A stretch of 6,616 nucleotides of DNA. Origin: Pseudomonadota bacterium. GTDB lineage: Bacteria; Pseudomonadota; Alphaproteobacteria; Acetobacterales; Acetobacteraceae. Below the pieces are notes generated by a model, which saw only the letters and a program-made list of their open reading frames with translations, ran no database searches and had not been told where the DNA came from. Within the stretch, counting starts at the first letter, position 1. The number at the start of each line of letters is the position of its first letter. Shown piece after piece: positions 1 through 5,774 of the stretch. Location of the stretch: assembly GCA_021808185.1 (NCBI GenBank), contig JAKBCB010000210.1, forward strand, positions 1-6,616, written 5' to 3'. The position numbers and the translations under genes are program-made.

Positions 1-303
1 TTCATCGCGCACCGCAGCGCGGCGGAGAATCGCGGGCGGTCGATCTGCGGCAAGCTGAAGGATCTGATCCCCAAGCAGTTGTTCAAGATCGCCATCCAGG
101 CGGCGATCGGCGGGCGGGTGATCGCGCGCGAGACGATTTCCGCCTTGTCCAAGGATGTGACCGCGAAGTGCTACGGCGGCGACATCAGCCGCAAGCGCAA
201 GCTGCTGGAGAAGCAGAAAGAGGGCAAGAAGCGGATGCGCCAGTTCGGCAAGGTGGAAATCCCGCAGAGCGCCTTTCTCGCCGCCCTCAAGATGGACGCC
301 TGA
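1..303 (+). CDS. lepA: Elongation factor 4 (LepA), C-terminal 100 residues, partial at window edge
   Basis: LepA/EF4 is a translational GTPase of the EF-G/EF-Tu superfamily. It binds the ribosome and influences translocation and initiation, acting in the cytoplasm and partly membrane-associated. Reading frame 1 is open from the first base to a TGA at 301-303. The encoded tail carries the hallmark LepA C-terminal domain: the segment AAIGGRVIARETISALSKDV, then a lysine/arginine-rich stretch with CYGGDISRKRKLLEKQKEGK, then the GKVEIPQSAFLAAL ending. This domain is unique to LepA among translational GTPases and contacts the A-site tRNA region. A full LepA is about 600 residues, so roughly the first 500, including the GTPase domain, lie upstream of the window. 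It converges with the sulfotransferase gene across 38 bp. Family assignment is very secure. Confidence 0.97.
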   Translation, partial: FIAHRSAAENRGRSICGKLKDLIPKQLFKIAIQAAIGGRVIARETISALSKDVTAKCYGGDISRKRKLLEKQKEGKKRMRQFGKVEIPQSAFLAALKMDA

Positions 304-341
304 TCGGGCGGCACGCGCGGCGCCGCGATTAGGCGCGCCCC
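304..341. terminator. Convergent intergenic gap with GC-rich dyad symmetry
   Basis: This 38-bp gap separates the stop codons of lepA (+) and the sulfotransferase gene (-). It contains a 12-bp perfect palindrome, CGCGGCGCCGCG, at 316-327, flanked by a possible outer stem GGGCG (306-310) with CGCCC (336-340). Such symmetry between convergent genes could act as a bidirectional terminator. There is no T-run on either side, so it is not a canonical intrinsic terminator. The call is inferred from position and symmetry only. Confidence 0.3.
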
Positions 342-1481
342 TCAGTGGGGCATGAACGTCGCTTCCAGCCGCGCGGGCGGCGGAAGCGCATCGGCGGCCG
401 CGTCGTCATTCATGCCATCGTAGATCACATGGAGATCGAACGGATGGTCATGCAGCTTGTTCGAATACTCGAAAGTGACTTCGTGGCCATCCGACTTGGC
501 TTCGAGGATGACCTGACCATTCTGACAAGTGCGTAACTCGAAGGCGTCAAGTGTCGGCATGTGCAGGCAGAAGCGCCAACGGCCCTGGGGCAAATAGATA
601 TCTCGCAAGATTTGCATCCCGAGTCCGCTCAGCAGCGTCTGCCCGTGCAGCAAGTGTGGAGCATCGTGGATGTCTTGCACGGGGGCGAACAGGGTGCTGG
701 TGAACGTCACGTTGAATCCGCGCAGCGGCTCGACCCAATTCAGAGGCCCTGGCAAACGCCCTTCGCCGATCGCGCGGTCTTCGAGCAGGTGCGCGTAGCC
801 GTCGAACAACTCGGATACCGCTTCCTGCTGGTCCTTCGTCAGAACATCACGCCACTTGCCGACCCGCATGTCGGAAATATGCGTGCGATGGAACGACGTC
901 TCCCGATCCATCGCGTTTCGCGCCTGATCGATGAAGAGCCGATCCTCTGACAGCTTGTCGATGTTGGCGATGAATGCCTTGACTGTGCCCGCTCGATACT
1001 TATCGAAAATCTCCGCCTGTGTGACCGCCGCAACCGAGAGACCCAGGAAGTCGGCCAACCGGCGGACCGAATCCAGATCCTCGGTGAAGCGATCTTCGTA
1101 GAAGAAACTGATATGATTGAGGATCTGGCTGGCACTGAGCAGCGATGCCAGATTGCGCGCAATATCGTTGCACGTTGGCAGGAATTGGGCGCCGTAATCA
1201 CCAAATCGCTGCACGAACGAAGCGACCGCGTCACGCGGTTCGCGGAACGACAGCACGGCCTTCACGCCGGTGAGGTTCAGCAGGCGCAGCATCCCGCTTT
1301 CCAGCGTATGCCCGCGCAGCAGGGCATCGTGGGTCCCGAAGCAGCGATCATCGAGCAAATGCTCGTACAGCTCGACGCGAAAAGCCACATGCTGCTTGTC
1401 GGCGGCAAGCAGCAGTTCGCGGGCGATGTTATATAGCCATGTGGAGCCACTGCTTTGCATGCCCAGGCAGTAAACGATCAT
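342..1481 (-). CDS. PAPS-dependent sulfotransferase with extra C-terminal beta-rich domain (379 aa)
   Basis: This is a predicted sulfotransferase, moving a sulfuryl group from PAPS to a hydroxyl or amine acceptor that cannot be told from sequence. The 5'-phosphosulfate loop is at residues 8-16 (MQSSGSTWL), starting almost at the N-terminus. The 3'-phosphate motif is at 78-88 (SFREPRDAVAS), with conserved Arg and Ser. A segment at about 126-148 (YEDRF ... LADFLGL) and the HISDMRVGKWRDVL stretch at 201-214 match the usual helical elements. H51 in FGTHDALL may correspond to the catalytic KTH-type histidine, but this is uncertain. Residues about 255-379 lie beyond the standard fold, look beta-rich and are unassigned. 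I chose ATG 1481 because GGGGTGAGGG precedes it; an in-frame ATG at 1526 lacks a clear ribosome site. No signal peptide is visible, so it is probably cytoplasmic. GC is lower than in neighbouring genes, which suggests transfer. Confidence 0.87.
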   Translation of the reverse strand: MIVYCLGMQSSGSTWLYNIARELLLAADKQHVAFRVELYEHLLDDRCFGTHDALLRGHTLESGMLRLLNLTGVKAVLSFREPRDAVASFVQRFGDYGAQFLPTCNDIARNLASLLSASQILNHISFFYEDRFTEDLDSVRRLADFLGLSVAAVTQAEIFDKYRAGTVKAFIANIDKLSEDRLFIDQARNAMDRETSFHRTHISDMRVGKWRDVLTKDQQEAVSELFDGYAHLLEDRAIGEGRLPGPLNWVEPLRGFNVTFTSTLFAPVQDIHDAPHLLHGQTLLSGLGMQILRDIYLPQGRWRFCLHMPTLDAFELRTCQNGQVILEAKSDGHEVTFEYSNKLHDHPFDLHVIYDGMNDDAAADALPPPARLEATFMPH

Positions 1482-1582
1482 GCCCTCACCCCGCAGCGCC
1501 ACCATGGCGGAAACCGGGGGGCGCATACACCCAAGCGGCGGTCGATTGCAATTCGGTTACATGCGGGGATCGCACCATGTAT

Positions 1583-1604
1583 CGGCCGGCTACTCCGCCG
1601 GCCG
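1583..1604 (-). terminator. GC-rich hairpin over the MFS stop codon
   Basis: A perfect 8-bp inverted repeat, CGGCCGGC (1583-1590) and GCCGGCCG (1597-1604), is separated by a 6-base loop and spans the TAG stop of the MFS gene (1592-1590). On the minus strand it would form a very stable RNA hairpin as transcription leaves the transporter gene. The next bases are ATACATGG rather than a U-run, so it is at best a non-canonical terminator, a pause site or a 3'-end stabiliser. The rest of the 108-bp gap to the sulfotransferase start (1482-1589) holds only the latter's ribosome site and no promoter I would defend. Confidence 0.35.
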
Positions 1605-2888
1605 CGCCGAGGCGCGTTCGAGGCGGTGGTCGTGCGGCAGCACGATCACCGCCACCATCGCGATCACGGCCAGGCCCGCGATCAGCAGCAGGCCGCCGGC
1701 GAAGCTGCCGGTCGTGTCCTTGATCCAGCCCATCGCGAACGGCCCGGCGAAACCCGAGAGATTGCCCAGCGCGTTGATGATGGCGATACCGGCGGCGGCG
1801 GACGCGCCGCTCAGGAAGGCCGCCGGCAGGGTCCAGAACACCGGCAGCACGGAAAACACGCCGAAGCCCGCAATGCTCAGTGCCGCCATTTTCAGCACCG
1901 GCTCGTCCACCACCGCCGCCGCCGCGATGCCGATGGCCGCGACCGCGAGCGGGATCGCCGTGTGCGCCTTGCGCTCCAGCCGCTCGTCGGAGCGGCGGCT
2001 CCAGACCACCATGCCGACCGCGCCGACCACGTAGGGGATCGCGGTGATCAGCCCGATCTGAAGCTTGGTCAGCCCGCCGAAGCCCTGCACGATCTGCGGC
2101 ATCCAGAAGCCGACGCCGTAATTCGTCGCCACCGCGCCGAAATACACCAGGGCCAGCGTCAGCACGCGCGGGTCGAACAGGGCCTGCGCCACCGACAGGC
2201 TTTCGCGCGCCTCGCGCTGGCGTTCCTCCTCCGCAAGGCGTCCGACCAGCCAGGTGCGTTCGTCGTCGGCCAGCCACCGCGCGTCGCGCGGGCGGTCGGT
2301 GAGGTAGAAGAACACCACCACGGACAGGATCAGCGCCGGCACCGCCTCCAGGATGAACATCCACTGCCAGCCCTTCAGGCCGGCCACGCCCTCCATGTAC
2401 AGCAGCAGGCTGGAGACGGGCGCGCCGATGACGGAGGAGGCGGGGATGGCCGCCATGAACCAGCCGACGATGCGGCCGCGATAGACGGCGGGGAACCAGA
2501 GCGTGAGGAAGAAGATGATGCCGGGGAAGAACCCGGCCTCGGCGATGCCGAGCAGCACGCGCACCACGTCGAAGCTGGTCTCGCCCACCACGAACGCGTT
2601 GGCGCCCGACACCAGCCCCCAGGTGAACATGATCCGCGCGATCCACTTGCTGGCGCCGAAGCGGTGCAGCAACAGGTTCGACGGCACCTCGAAGACGAAA
2701 TACGCGAGGAAGAAGATGCCGGAGGCAAAGCCGTAGGCGGTTGCCGACAGGCCGAGATCGGTGCGCATCGTCAGGCCGGCGAAGCCGACGTTCACCCGAT
2801 CCAAATACGCAACGAAATAACACAGAATGAGGAACGGCACGAGCCGCCGCGTCACCTTGGCCATCGTCCGCTGTTCGAGTTCGCCCAC
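1590..2888 (-). CDS. MFS transporter, anion:cation symporter (ACS) family (432 aa)
   Basis: This is an inner-membrane secondary transporter of the major facilitator superfamily, ACS branch, whose characterised members import organic anions such as tartrate, glucarate, phthalate or 4-hydroxyphenylacetate with protons. Residues 11-40 hold VTRRLVPFL and LDRVNVGFAG in TM1. Residues 53-93 hold the family stretch GIFFLAYFVFEVPSNLLLHR followed by GASKWIARIM. Residues 110-133 hold RVLLGIAEAGFFPGIIFFLT. A charged central loop (about 198-235) splits the two six-helix halves, and WSRRSDERLERKAH at 296-309 is the second-half cytoplasmic loop. Length is typical. I chose GTG 2888 because AAGGGGGAAAC sits just upstream and family members usually have a short hydrophilic lead before VTRRLVPFL; ATG 2864 is the alternative. 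The substrate cannot be read, as no catabolic enzyme or regulator adjoins it. Confidence 0.9.
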   Translation of the reverse strand: MGELEQRTMAKVTRRLVPFLILCYFVAYLDRVNVGFAGLTMRTDLGLSATAYGFASGIFFLAYFVFEVPSNLLLHRFGASKWIARIMFTWGLVSGANAFVVGETSFDVVRVLLGIAEAGFFPGIIFFLTLWFPAVYRGRIVGWFMAAIPASSVIGAPVSSLLLYMEGVAGLKGWQWMFILEAVPALILSVVVFFYLTDRPRDARWLADDERTWLVGRLAEEERQREARESLSVAQALFDPRVLTLALVYFGAVATNYGVGFWMPQIVQGFGGLTKLQIGLITAIPYVVGAVGMVVWSRRSDERLERKAHTAIPLAVAAIGIAAAAVVDEPVLKMAALSIAGFGVFSVLPVFWTLPAAFLSGASAAAGIAIINALGNLSGFAGPFAMGWIKDTTGSFAGGLLLIAGLAVIAMVAVIVLPHDHRLERASARPAE

Positions 2889-2974
2889 GTTTCCCCCTTC
2901 GGCACCGCGCCGGATGCCGATGTCTTGTTCGGGGGAGAGGGTTCCTTCAGGCGCCGCGATTTGGCAAGCCCTCG

Positions 2975-3009
2975 CGCACGTTTCGACCGCAAGCTGGCCA
3001 AAACGTGCG
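2975..3009. repeat. Perfect 9-bp inverted repeat between small ORF and MFS gene
   Basis: CGCACGTTT at 2975-2983 is exactly mirrored by AAACGTGCG at 3001-3009, with a 17-base spacer. It begins 3 bases past the stop codon of the 59-residue ORF and lies 86 bases upstream of the MFS start. It could be a transcript hairpin (attenuator or weak terminator, with no U-run after it) or an operator for a dimeric regulator of the transporter. The AT step inside each arm is unusual in this GC-rich stretch. The rest of the 124-bp gap (2889-3012) contains the MFS ribosome site and no clear promoter boxes. Confidence 0.5.
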
Positions 3010-3012
3010 GGG

Positions 3013-3192
3013 TCAGGCGGCCTTGACCGCCTTGACCGCGAGAGCGGGGGCGCGATCCGCGGATAGGGTCTGCATCGGCGGCATGGCGATACGCGCGGCC
3101 GGCGCCGGGAGGGCGCGCATCGCCTCGCGCCAGATGGCATCGTCGATGCCGCGCCACAGATCGAGATGATCGCCTGCCTGCTGCTGCCGCAT
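3013..3192 (-). CDS. Small protein of unknown function (59 aa)
   Basis: I do not recognise this protein. It starts at ATG 3192 with a good Shine-Dalgarno sequence, AGGGGAG, seven bases upstream (3206-3200), and ends in TGA at 3013-3015. By hand, 51 of 59 sense codons end in G or C, which matches the local coding style. The N-terminal half (about residues 7-28, DHLDLWRGIDDAIWREAMRA) looks like an amphipathic helix with two tryptophans and several acidic residues. The middle is Pro/Ala/Met-rich, and the C-terminus is a basic-hydrophobic tail ending AVKAVKAA. There is no signal peptide or membrane segment. It lies 56 bp downstream of the GH8 gene and 124 bp upstream of the MFS gene, on the same strand. 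The ribosome site is enclosed in a hairpin. It could be a real small protein or a chance ORF in GC-rich DNA. Confidence 0.5.
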   Translation of the reverse strand: MRQQQAGDHLDLWRGIDDAIWREAMRALPAPAARIAMPPMQTLSADRAPALAVKAVKAA

Positions 3193-3227
3193 CGCCGCGC
3201 TCCCCTGCCTTGGCGCAGGGTGCGGCG
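3193..3227 (-). promoter_or_regulatory. Nested hairpin enclosing the small ORF's ribosome binding site
   Basis: Read on the minus strand, CGCCGC (3227-3222) pairs with GCGGCG (3198-3193), and inside it CCCTGC (3220-3215) pairs with GCAGGG (3208-3203) around a 6-base loop GCCAAG. The structure ends exactly at the ATG of the 59-residue ORF, and the AGGGGAG ribosome site is half in the inner stem and half in the internal bulge. It could damp translation of that ORF, or act as a 3' hairpin of the GH8 transcript, whose stop codon lies 21 bases upstream. There is no U-run. The pairing is plain in the sequence; the function is inferred. Confidence 0.4.
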
Positions 3228-3248
3228 CAAACCTTGGCGTGTGGTTAA

Positions 3249-4400
3249 TCAGCCGGTGGCGCTGGCCGCGAGGCGCTCCTGGCGCACGAGCCGGGTGAGC
3301 AGCACGAGCGAGGCGGAGTAATAGTCCTGCGCATCGGCGACATGGGGCAGGTCCGGCGCGAGGTCGCCGGTGCGCGCGGCGCGGGTGATCGCGGCGATGG
3401 CGGCGATGCCCTGGCCCGCCGGAAAGGTGGCGACCGCCCCGGTTGCCAGATCCACCCAGGCGGGCGTCGCCTCGCGCGCCGGGGTGTCCCAGAACGTGGC
3501 GGCGGCGATCAGCGCGGGCTCGCTGGTCAGGCCCGCCCAGAGCAGGTTCAGCGGCACGCGCACCGCATCCCAGGAAAACCGCGCCGGCCAGTCGGCGGCG
3601 GGTGCCAACTCGTCGAGCGAATTGTGCGTGATCGCCAGCCAGTCCGCCGGGAGCCGCCAGCGGCCGAAACGGCCGCGCCGCAGCAGCCGCACCCCATCCG
3701 CCTGCAACGCCCCCCAGGTGGGGTCCGGCACCGCGTCGGCGAATGCGGCCAGGGCGGGGAAGATGTAATACGACGGATTGACCACGACCTGGCCCGGATG
3801 CTCGAAGCCGAACGCCCCCGGCAGCAATACCTTCGCGCCGCCGACCTCGCAGACGCAGCTGCGCAGCAGATCCTGGCCGATCGTGCAGGCCAGATCGGTG
3901 TAGGCGGCGTTGCCCCAGCGTTGCCCCGCGCGCAGCAGCGCCCAGCCGATCAGCAGATCGCCGTCCGTGGCATTGTTCGGGTCGTCCACCGGTACCTTGG
4001 CGTTCGGCCGGTAGCGCCAGGAATGCAGCGCGTCGCCGGGCCGACTCAGCGTCCGCCGGGTCCAGCCCAGCAACCGGTCGAAGGTGTCGCGGTCGCCGAA
4101 ATGCTCGGCGAACAGCAGGCCGTAGCCCTGGCCCTCGCTGTGCGTGACGCCGCCATTGCCGGTATCGACCACGCGGCCGTCCGGGGCGATGTAACGCGCG
4201 GCGAAGGCGCGCCAGTCGTCCAGCGAGCTGCTGTCCACCTCGCGCGCGGCCACCGGGGTCGCGCGCAGCCGGGCGACGCCGATCGCCGAAGCCACGCCCA
4301 GCATCCCGAGCAGCGCCCGCCGGCGCGTAACGCTGCCGGCCCGCGCCTCCGCGGCAAGATGCTGTCGCACCGATGGCCAAGGGGACATTTTTTGACCCAT
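3249..4400 (-). CDS. Glycoside hydrolase family 8 endoglucanase, Tat-exported (383 aa)
   Basis: This is a predicted secreted endo-beta-1,4-glucanase (EC 3.2.1.4 type; the family also holds chitosanases, lichenases and xylanases). It resembles BcsZ/CMCax, the periplasmic cellulase that accompanies bacterial cellulose synthesis. Residues 25-52 form a signal with the twin-arginine motif TRRRALLGMLG, a hydrophobic stretch and a likely AxA-type cut near TPVAA, implying folded export by Tat. In the catalytic region, E89 in THSEGQGYG is the expected acid, ATDGDLLIGWAL (144-155) is the family signature with D146, and D278 in SWDAVRVPL fits the inverting base. Length matches the family. The start is uncertain: ATG 4400 or ATG 4388, neither with a strong ribosome site; TTG 4424 is unlikely. 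No cellulose synthase genes (bcsA/B/C) are visible in the window, so a role in cellulose biogenesis versus glucan degradation cannot be decided. Confidence 0.9.
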   Translation of the reverse strand: MGQKMSPWPSVRQHLAAEARAGSVTRRRALLGMLGVASAIGVARLRATPVAAREVDSSSLDDWRAFAARYIAPDGRVVDTGNGGVTHSEGQGYGLLFAEHFGDRDTFDRLLGWTRRTLSRPGDALHSWRYRPNAKVPVDDPNNATDGDLLIGWALLRAGQRWGNAAYTDLACTIGQDLLRSCVCEVGGAKVLLPGAFGFEHPGQVVVNPSYYIFPALAAFADAVPDPTWGALQADGVRLLRRGRFGRWRLPADWLAITHNSLDELAPAADWPARFSWDAVRVPLNLLWAGLTSEPALIAAATFWDTPAREATPAWVDLATGAVATFPAGQGIAAIAAITRAARTGDLAPDLPHVADAQDYYSASLVLLTRLVRQERLAASATG

Positions 4401-4616
4401 ATCACAAACGGGGCACAATCCCAAGTTTGGAGACGGTGAACCCTCAATTTTGATACCGCATTTAGCCAGTCTCCGCCCGCGCTGGCGAGTCTGAAAGTGT
4501 CAGGAAACGTGCGGGCGCGCCGGGCCAGCCGTGCGCGCGCCGAATGGGCGGGCCCGTGGTTGGCGCGCCCGGCCGGCTCGGCTACAATCGCCATCCACAA
4601 GGAGACCTGGACCACG
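4401..4616. other. Divergent intergenic region between GH8 gene and lptF
   Basis: These 216 bp separate the divergent GH8 and lptF starts. The lptF-proximal half is very GC-rich and carries the lptF promoter and ribosome site. The GH8-proximal half (about 4401-4470) is distinctly AT-richer, as expected for promoter DNA, but I could not find a convincing -35/-10 pair pointing at GH8. A 10-bp inverted repeat, CGGGCGCGCC (4512-4521) and GGCGCGCCCG (4562-4571), flanks the region just upstream of the lptF promoter; its right arm overlaps the -35 box. Confidence 0.6.
4560..4588 (+). promoter_or_regulatory. Sigma-70-type promoter for lptFG
   Basis: TTGGCG at 4560-4565 (4 of 6 to TTGACA) and TACAAT at 4583-4588 (5 of 6 to TATAAT) are separated by exactly 17 bases. 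Transcription would start near 4595, leaving a leader of about 22 bases that holds an AAGGAG ribosome site at 4599-4604, 12 bases before the lptF ATG. The spacing and the near-consensus -10 in very GC-rich DNA make this a credible housekeeping promoter for the essential lptF-lptG pair. Confidence 0.7.
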
Positions 4617-5774
4617 ATGCGGCAGCCTCCGCGACGCTCCGCCGCGTCGCCAACGCGAATCGACCGCTACGTGTTCCGCCAGTTGCTGGTGGCGTTGGTG
4701 GCGGTATCCGGTGGGTTGGTGGCGCTGATCTGGCTGACCCAGTCGCTGCGCTTTGTCGAGCTGGTGGTCAATCGGGGCCTGACCCTGCGGGTGTTCCTGC
4801 AACTGACCAGCCTGCTGATCCCGAGCTTCGTCGCGGTGATCCTGCCGATCACGACTTTTGTGGTCGTGCAGTTCGTCTATCAGCGCCTGGCCGGCGACCG
4901 CGAATTGACGGTGATGCGCTCCGCCGGCCTCTCGCCGCTGGTGCTGGCGCGCCCGGCGCTCGCGGTTGCGGTGCTGGCGATGGCCGCGTCCATGGTGCTG
5001 AACCTGTACATCGTGCCGCAGAGCCTGGCCGCGTTCCGCGAGTTCCAGTTCGAGATCCGCAACCGCATCGCCGCATTCCTGTTGCAGGAAGGCGTGTTCA
5101 CCCCGGTTTCGGACGACCTGACGGTCTATGTGCGCAAGCGCGACCAGGATGGCACCCTGCACGGCATTTTGGTGGACGATGCCCGCCAGCCCAGCAGCCA
5201 CGCGACCATCCTGGCCGAACGCGGCCGGCTGGTGGAGGTCGGGGGCGTGCCCAGCGTGCTGCTGCTGAACGGCAGCCGCCAGGAGATCGACCACCAGACC
5301 GGGCGCCTGAACGTGCTGACCTTCGTCGAGAACACCATCGATCTCGCGCAATCCAGCAAGGGCGAGGAGACGCGGCTGCGCGACCCCACGGAAATGTCGC
5401 TGTCCGAGCTGCTCAACCCGGCGGCCAGCGGCCTCGGCGAGCGCGACATCGGCAAGGCGATCGTCGAGGCGCACAAGCGGCTGGCGACGCCGTTCACCGC
5501 CGTCAGCTTTCCGCTGATCGCATTGGTGGCCGTGCTCACCGGCTCGTTCCGCCGCCATGGCGGCGTGCTGCGCCCGCTGGCCGGCATCCTGACGGTGGTG
5601 GCGCTGCTGGCGCTCGGCCTTGCCTTCGGCAACCTGGCCAGCCGCGACACGCGGCTGGTGCCGCTGATCTGGGCGCAGGCGATCGTCCCCGGCGTGCTCG
5701 CCGCATGGGTGTTGTTCGGCCCGCAACTGCGCCTTGTGCCGCGCGCGCTGCTGGTCCGGATCGGCGCCGTCTGA
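4617..5774 (+). CDS. lptF: LPS export ABC transporter permease LptF (385 aa)
   Basis: LptF is one of the two transmembrane subunits of LptB2FG, the inner-membrane ABC transporter that pulls mature lipopolysaccharide out of the membrane and passes it to LptC and the LptA bridge. The protein shows the YjgP/YjgQ architecture: a short basic lead and RIDRYVFRQLL (14-24), TM1 about 22-44, TM2 about 60-88, the coupling stretch DRELTVMRSAGLSP (94-107), TM3 about 105-132, a periplasmic beta-jellyroll-like domain about 135-285, then three helices at about 292-310, 320-341 and 347-368. The EAHKRLATPFTAVSFPLIAL segment (284-303) is typical of the fourth helix. Length is normal. ATG 4617 was chosen for the AAGGAG upstream and because it begins just before the conserved region; the frame is open back to 4497 but that stretch covers the promoter. 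It overlaps lptG by one base (TGATG). Confidence 0.95.
   Translation: MRQPPRRSAASPTRIDRYVFRQLLVALVAVSGGLVALIWLTQSLRFVELVVNRGLTLRVFLQLTSLLIPSFVAVILPITTFVVVQFVYQRLAGDRELTVMRSAGLSPLVLARPALAVAVLAMAASMVLNLYIVPQSLAAFREFQFEIRNRIAAFLLQEGVFTPVSDDLTVYVRKRDQDGTLHGILVDDARQPSSHATILAERGRLVEVGGVPSVLLLNGSRQEIDHQTGRLNVLTFVENTIDLAQSSKGEETRLRDPTEMSLSELLNPAASGLGERDIGKAIVEAHKRLATPFTAVSFPLIALVAVLTGSFRRHGGVLRPLAGILTVVALLALGLAFGNLASRDTRLVPLIWAQAIVPGVLAAWVLFGPQLRLVPRALLVRIGAV

Noticed and set aside
1455..3026. A long open frame (523 codons) on the + strand antisense to the MFS gene
   Set aside because: Its product is rich in His, Arg, Gln, Asp and Gly with no fold-like pattern, typical of the frame opposite a hydrophobic GC-rich gene. 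The minus-strand MFS protein has unmistakable family motifs.
2889..3230. In-frame 114-codon upstream extension of the MFS protein
   Set aside because: It is Arg/Cys/Pro-rich, overlaps the small ORF in another frame, and would give an N-terminus unlike any ACS transporter. A good ribosome site marks the GTG at 2888 instead.
3342..4439. Open + strand frame of 365 codons opposite the GH8 gene
   Set aside because: It is a shadow of the GH8 gene: Arg/Gly/Gln-rich with no motif, while the minus strand carries the complete GH8 signature residues.
4487..4491. A GAGTC (GANTC, CcrM-type methylation) site in the divergent promoter region
   Set aside because: A single five-base site is expected by chance, and similar sites occur inside the genes.
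4497..4616. In-frame 40-codon upstream extension of LptF
   Set aside because: It covers the promoter and ribosome site, is Arg/Ala-rich, and LptF proteins do not have such a lead.
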